Assembly: GCA_030610025.1 (NCBI GenBank)
Contig: JAUWSP010000060.1
Span: forward strand, 1 to 9,815
DNA from: Acidobacteriota bacterium
GTDB taxonomy: Bacteria; Acidobacteriota; Thermoanaerobaculia; Multivoradales; JAHEKO01
Direction: 5' to 3'
DNA length: 9,815 bases
Every line of letters starts with the position of its first letter. The first letter of the stretch is position 1. Below, one piece after another: positions 6,914 to 9,815 of the stretch. The notes beneath the pieces were generated by a model. It searched no databases. It saw nothing but the letters and a program-made list of their open reading frames with translations, and was not told where the DNA came from. The position numbers and the translations under genes are program-made.

Positions 6914-8041
6914 CTACCGCTCTCGTCCACTCAGGTAGTCCATCAAACCCTGGAGGAAATCGGCTCCGGGCCCTTCCACCTCGGCCTCGGAGAGGGCCTC
7001 GTCGGCTGCTTTCATTCGCGTTTCGATCATCTCCACGACGCGCTGCCGAGCGCCGACGCTTTCGATGAGCTTCTGGACCTCCCTGACCTCGTCTTCCCGA
7101 ACTTCGGCGTTGCCGAGTGCGCTCTCCACGGTTGTCCGGTCTGCAGGTGCGAGCTTCTCCAGGGCGCTGTGGATCAGGATGGTGTACTTGCCCTCGGCCA
7201 GATCTTCGCCCACCGGTTTGCCCACCGTGTCGACATCGCCAAACATCCCCAGGAGATCGTCTTGCAGCTGAAAAGCCTCGCCGAGCCGAGCCCCGTATCG
7301 CGTCAGGGCATCGAGAGTGTCCCCCGAAGCACCGGCCAGTAGCGCCCCCAGCTGCACCGGGCGTTCGACGCTGTAGCGGCCCGACTTCATTTGAAGGATC
7401 CGAAGTAGCTCCTCCTCGGTCAGATTGCCGCGGTACCCGGCCGTCATCTCCAGATACTGCCCGACAATCACTTCCTGGCACATGGTCGAGAAACACTTCC
7501 GCACGTCGGGTCTCACCGCCTCCGACATCTCAGAGGAGGAATAGAGCTCTACGGCGTACGACTCTGCCAGATCGCCCAGCAAGATACCTACAGAAGTACC
7601 GAAGTGAGTCGAGTCCCCCTGCCACCCACGGTCGCGGTGGAGGTCGCTGAAGAGCACGTGTACGGCCGGCTCTCCACGCCGCGTCTCGGCGTGATCCATG
7701 ATGTCGTCATGTACCAGAAGGTAGGTGTGAAGGAGCTCTACGGCCATGGCTACCGGCATGACGACCGGCTCCGAGTCGCCGCCACAAGCCCTGTAGCTGT
7801 AGTAGACGAGGGCGGGACGCAGACGCTTCCCATCGCGCAGCAGGAACTCCGAGAGCACCCCGGTCAGCTCGTCGGCTTCCGCGAGCTCGGCTCGCATGGC
7901 CTGGCGCTTGGCCTCGACCCAGGCCATGAGATCGGCTTCGAGCCGGTCTCGAAACGAAACCAGAAGGCCACCAAAATCGGTGCCGGCCTCTCGTGTTGCC
8001 TGCCTGCGGCCTGCCTCTTCGACACTCATCGTTCCACTCAT
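6914..8041 (-). CDS. Trans-polyprenyl diphosphate synthase (FPP or GGPP synthase)
   Basis: 375 residues. It elongates DMAPP with IPP to a short all-trans prenyl diphosphate. Motifs: GKRLRPALV (71-79), the first aspartate-rich motif DDIMD (112-116) followed by HAETRRG, KSGRYSVERPVQLGA (219-233), the second aspartate-rich region FQLQDDLLGMFGD (257-269), and GKPVGEDLAEGKYT. The first motif is DDxxD without the two-residue insertion typical of bacterial type II FPP synthases such as IspA. The fifth residue before it is Tyr107, an aromatic at the position that limits chain length in archaeal-type enzymes. This suggests a C15 to C20 product but does not choose between FPP and GGPP. The first 25 or so residues are polar and poorly conserved. 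An in-frame ATG at 8029 is an alternative start. It is the first gene after the 126-bp gap and probably opens the operon. Confidence 0.93.
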   Translation of the reverse strand: MSGTMSVEEAGRRQATREAGTDFGGLLVSFRDRLEADLMAWVEAKRQAMRAELAEADELTGVLSEFLLRDGKRLRPALVYYSYRACGGDSEPVVMPVAMAVELLHTYLLVHDDIMDHAETRRGEPAVHVLFSDLHRDRGWQGDSTHFGTSVGILLGDLAESYAVELYSSSEMSEAVRPDVRKCFSTMCQEVIVGQYLEMTAGYRGNLTEEELLRILQMKSGRYSVERPVQLGALLAGASGDTLDALTRYGARLGEAFQLQDDLLGMFGDVDTVGKPVGEDLAEGKYTILIHSALEKLAPADRTTVESALGNAEVREDEVREVQKLIESVGARQRVVEMIETRMKAADEALSEAEVEGPGADFLQGLMDYLSGRER

Positions 8042-8083
8042 CGGCCTGTCCGAGCTCTTGATGGGGGGTAGGTTTGAGTCGTT

Positions 8084-8112
8084 ATCTTATCGCTTACCCG
8101 ACCCGGTGGAAA
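8084..8112 (-). promoter_or_regulatory. Candidate sigma70-type promoter for the isoprenoid operon
   Basis: In the gap before the prenyl synthase the minus strand carries TTTCCA (8112-8107), a 17-base spacer and TAAGAT (8089-8084). Each hexamer matches four of six consensus positions, and the spacer is ideal. The -10 box lies about 42 bases before ATG at 8041, in a locally AT-richer patch (GATAAGATAACG) of otherwise GC-rich DNA. This is the largest intergenic gap in the window, so it is the most natural place for an internal promoter. It remains a weak consensus match made by eye. Confidence 0.35.
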
Positions 8113-8126
8113 CCGCGGCTCGCAAC

Positions 8127-8147
8127 ATTGGCGACACGCAGGCCAAT
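8127..8147. repeat. Short inverted repeat upstream of the candidate promoter
   Basis: ATTGGC at 8127-8132 and GCCAAT at 8142-8147 are perfect inverted copies separated by nine bases. The repeat begins 14 bases beyond the -35 hexamer of the candidate promoter and 20 bases after the hydrolase stop. It could be an operator half-site pair or a weak hairpin at the 3' end of the upstream transcript. There is no following U-run, so it is not a convincing intrinsic terminator. Six-base arms also occur by chance. Confidence 0.3.
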
Positions 8148-8167
8148 CCGTTGGGTAGGCCCGCGAT

Positions 8168-9580
8168 TCACCTGGATGGGTCGGAGGCGGCCGCCTCCGG
8201 CTCCCTCTCCACAGGAGCGTGAAAGGGCAGAATGGCGCGGTCGAATCGGACAGCCTCTGGCGCTTGCCAGTCCTCTACGTCGCTGAACAAGAAGCCGAGG
8301 GTGGCCTCCCGATTGAGCGCACCATGAGTCCATCGCAATCTACCCTTGCCCACCTTGGCCATGAAGGCGGTTCGAGGGGCACCGTACATGTACCCCCTAC
8401 TCGCCGAACAGATCACCGAGGCCGGGTTCGTAACCACCTCGAAGGCACGAGCGACGCGATAGAAGGGGTCAGGATTCTCGGCCTCGGCGGAGGCCTCGAA
8501 GATGGCTTCGTCCGGTAACCATCCGTCTCGCACCAGTCCCGCGCTCTTCATCTCCTCGACCTCATCCAGAAAGTCCAGCGGGTCGCCGTGATGGGGCTCG
8601 TAGGACCACCAGAGCTCGCCATCCCTCACCTGCTGGCGGAAAGTGGCGCTTCCCCGGTGACTCTCGACCCTCCAGCCCTCCTCCAACTCGTAGGCACAGA
8701 GGTCTACACCCTCGACTCCCGCCAAGATCTCTGCCACCGGTCCCTTGTTCTCCACTTCGGTGTAGGCCTCGAAATTGGAAACCAGGCCGAAGGGAGTGAG
8801 CACCACTACCCGCGGGCCTTCCAAGCGCTTCTTGACTCGGTACCCGGATTGCTGGAGAGCCTTCTTGGCCGGCTTGAAGAGGTTGATCAGAGGCTCGCCG
8901 CCATCCATGCCGTGGTCGGAGAAGACGACCACATCGAACGGACGATCGGGCGAGGCCCGGCGCGCATCCAGAATCATCTCGTCCAGCGCGTGGAAGAACT
9001 CCTTGATCGCTTCTGGACTGAGCACGTGACCCGCGATATCCGTCGCCGCGGAGTAGATCCAGAACTCGTCCTTGTCCGATTGGACAAAATCATCCATGGC
9101 ATTGCGCAGGCGCTTGATTCCCGACTTGACCGGCTTCACAGCCTCGATGGCGCTGCCCGCAATGCCCTTACGTCCCCAATCGAAGAAGTCGCGCCAGGGG
9201 AACTCGATGCGGCCGTAGCTCACGGCACCTCCACCCCTGACCTTTCGCTCCTGCCAGTCGAAGAATCGGGCTTCGTAGCCTGGCGACCGCTTCAGGCCGA
9301 TCGGCCCGAGGATGCCGGGCACGGCCGCGCTCGTGGACGACGGGAAGGTGCTGACCAGGCGCGTTGGCCCCTTGAAACCCTGGAAGAGTGCCTCGTCGCC
9401 CAAGGCCGGATCCATGACGTCGGCCGCCACCTGGAAAGGAACCGCATCCAGGGTTATGAAGAGCCTTCTCTTCGGCGGCTCGTCGCCTGCAGCAAGCGTC
9501 ACCACCGAAGCCGCCAACAGCAGGTAAAGGACGATCGTCCTCGAACCGGTGGGTTTGAGCCAGGTCGTCAGATATCTCAC
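8168..9580 (-). CDS. Exported alkaline phosphatase superfamily hydrolase (type I phosphodiesterase-like)
   Basis: 470 residues from GTG at 9580. An ATG at 9625 opens the same frame but adds 15 polar residues and reaches further into the upstream gene. GTG gives a GTGA overlap with the upstream stop and a clean signal peptide: MRYLTTWLKPTGSR, then IVLYLLLAASVVTLAAG. The mature part has the superfamily's metal-site order: Asp45 in FITLDAVP, the probable nucleophile Thr83 in FPSSTSAAVPG, Asp181 and His185 in ATDIAGH, and Asp222-His223 in FSDHGMDGG; a later HHGDP may supply the last histidine. These features fit two-metal phosphatases, phosphodiesterases and related transferases. The substrate cannot be read from the sequence. 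The protein should act outside the cytoplasm, unlike the soluble enzymes encoded after it, so it may belong with the nucleosidase rather than with the mevalonate genes. Confidence 0.8.
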   Translation of the reverse strand: MRYLTTWLKPTGSRTIVLYLLLAASVVTLAAGDEPPKRRLFITLDAVPFQVAADVMDPALGDEALFQGFKGPTRLVSTFPSSTSAAVPGILGPIGLKRSPGYEARFFDWQERKVRGGGAVSYGRIEFPWRDFFDWGRKGIAGSAIEAVKPVKSGIKRLRNAMDDFVQSDKDEFWIYSAATDIAGHVLSPEAIKEFFHALDEMILDARRASPDRPFDVVVFSDHGMDGGEPLINLFKPAKKALQQSGYRVKKRLEGPRVVVLTPFGLVSNFEAYTEVENKGPVAEILAGVEGVDLCAYELEEGWRVESHRGSATFRQQVRDGELWWSYEPHHGDPLDFLDEVEEMKSAGLVRDGWLPDEAIFEASAEAENPDPFYRVARAFEVVTNPASVICSASRGYMYGAPRTAFMAKVGKGRLRWTHGALNREATLGFLFSDVEDWQAPEAVRFDRAILPFHAPVEREPEAAASDPSR

Positions 9581-9815
9581 GGTTTCAGAATCCCTTCGAC
9601 CGCGTGGGCCATCGACACCGAGCATTCTCTCAAACGAGTGCGCAGACTCTTCAAGGGTCCAACCAGTTGGGGATGGAAGATCAGATGCCGCGCCACTTTG
9701 CCTCGATTGATGCTCCCGTCCGGGCGGCGAAACTCATTGAAATCGAGCGGCAGGCTTTCACTGGCGGCGTCGCTGACCGCACGCAGGACGACATAGGGGA
9801 TACCCTTGCCCGCCG
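9577..9815 (-). CDS. Nucleoside phosphorylase / MTA-SAH nucleosidase family protein, C-terminal part (HpnG-like)
   Basis: The last 78 residues are visible; the 5' part lies beyond the window. The segment AGKGIPYVVLRAVSDAASES carries the family's RAxSD motif, whose aspartate is the general acid in MTA/SAH nucleosidases. The tail after it is about 60 residues and includes RRPDGSINRGKVARHLIFHP and further arginine-rich helices. It is longer than in ordinary MTA/SAH nucleosidases and resembles the hopanoid-associated phosphorylases (HpnG), which remove adenine from adenosylhopane. That assignment is tentative, but it fits a locus with a squalene-synthase-like gene. The stop TGA (9579-9577) overlaps the GTG start of the hydrolase. 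Confidence 0.75.
   Translation of the reverse strand, partial: AGKGIPYVVLRAVSDAASESLPLDFNEFRRPDGSINRGKVARHLIFHPQLVGPLKSLRTRLRECSVSMAHAVEGILKP

Noticed and set aside
8127..8147. Intrinsic terminator for the upstream hydrolase gene
   Set aside because: The stem is only six base pairs and no T-rich run follows on the minus strand, so it is listed only as an inverted repeat.
8588..9796. A 402-codon open frame on the plus strand
   Set aside because: It lies entirely antisense to the hydrolase and nucleosidase genes, whose protein motifs are clear. Its translation shows no recognisable domain. Long antisense frames are expected in GC-rich DNA.

Overview
This window looks like one end of a GC-rich bacterial chromosome locus devoted to isoprenoid synthesis. 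All ten genes lie on the minus strand, so transcription runs from high to low coordinates. The bacterial character shows in the very tight gene packing (TGATG, ATGA and GTGA junctions), Shine-Dalgarno-like sequences at some starts, and Sec-type N-termini on two proteins. The phylum cannot be fixed from the sequence alone. An environmental lineage such as Acidobacteriota or Chloroflexota is plausible, but that is a guess.

Layout in transcription order: (1) 9815-9577, the C-terminal end of a nucleoside phosphorylase / MTA-SAH nucleosidase family protein, possibly HpnG-like; (2) 9580-8168, a probably exported alkaline-phosphatase-superfamily hydrolase, overlapping gene 1 by GTGA; (3) a 126-bp gap with a candidate promoter and an inverted repeat; (4) 8041-6914, a short-chain trans-polyprenyl diphosphate synthase; (5) 6886-5867, type 2 isopentenyl diphosphate isomerase; (6) 5860-4592, class I HMG-CoA reductase; (7) 4517-3438, mevalonate kinase; (8) 3441-2437, a mevalonate (di)phosphate decarboxylase family protein; (9) 2432-1602, isopentenyl phosphate kinase; (10) 1518-520, a squalene/phytoene synthase family protein; (11) 520 to the window edge, an exported or membrane-anchored TPR protein, cut by the window.

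Together, genes 4 to 10 form a nearly continuous route from HMG-CoA to a C30 or C40 hydrocarbon: HMG-CoA to mevalonate, to mevalonate 5-phosphate, to (di)phosphorylated isopentenol, to DMAPP, to FPP or GGPP, to squalene or a relative. The most interesting point is the combination of an isopentenyl phosphate kinase and a decarboxylase with no phosphomevalonate kinase in the cluster. The decarboxylase also lacks the Lys-Arg pair of the classical KYWGKR motif (it reads KYWGTQ). This suggests the alternative mevalonate pathway, in which mevalonate 5-phosphate is decarboxylated to isopentenyl phosphate and then phosphorylated to IPP. That pathway is known from haloarchaea and from Roseiflexus in the Chloroflexota. 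HMG-CoA synthase and thiolase are not in the window.

There is no non-coding stretch longer than about 130 bp. I saw no tRNA, rRNA, CRISPR array, insertion sequence or attachment site.
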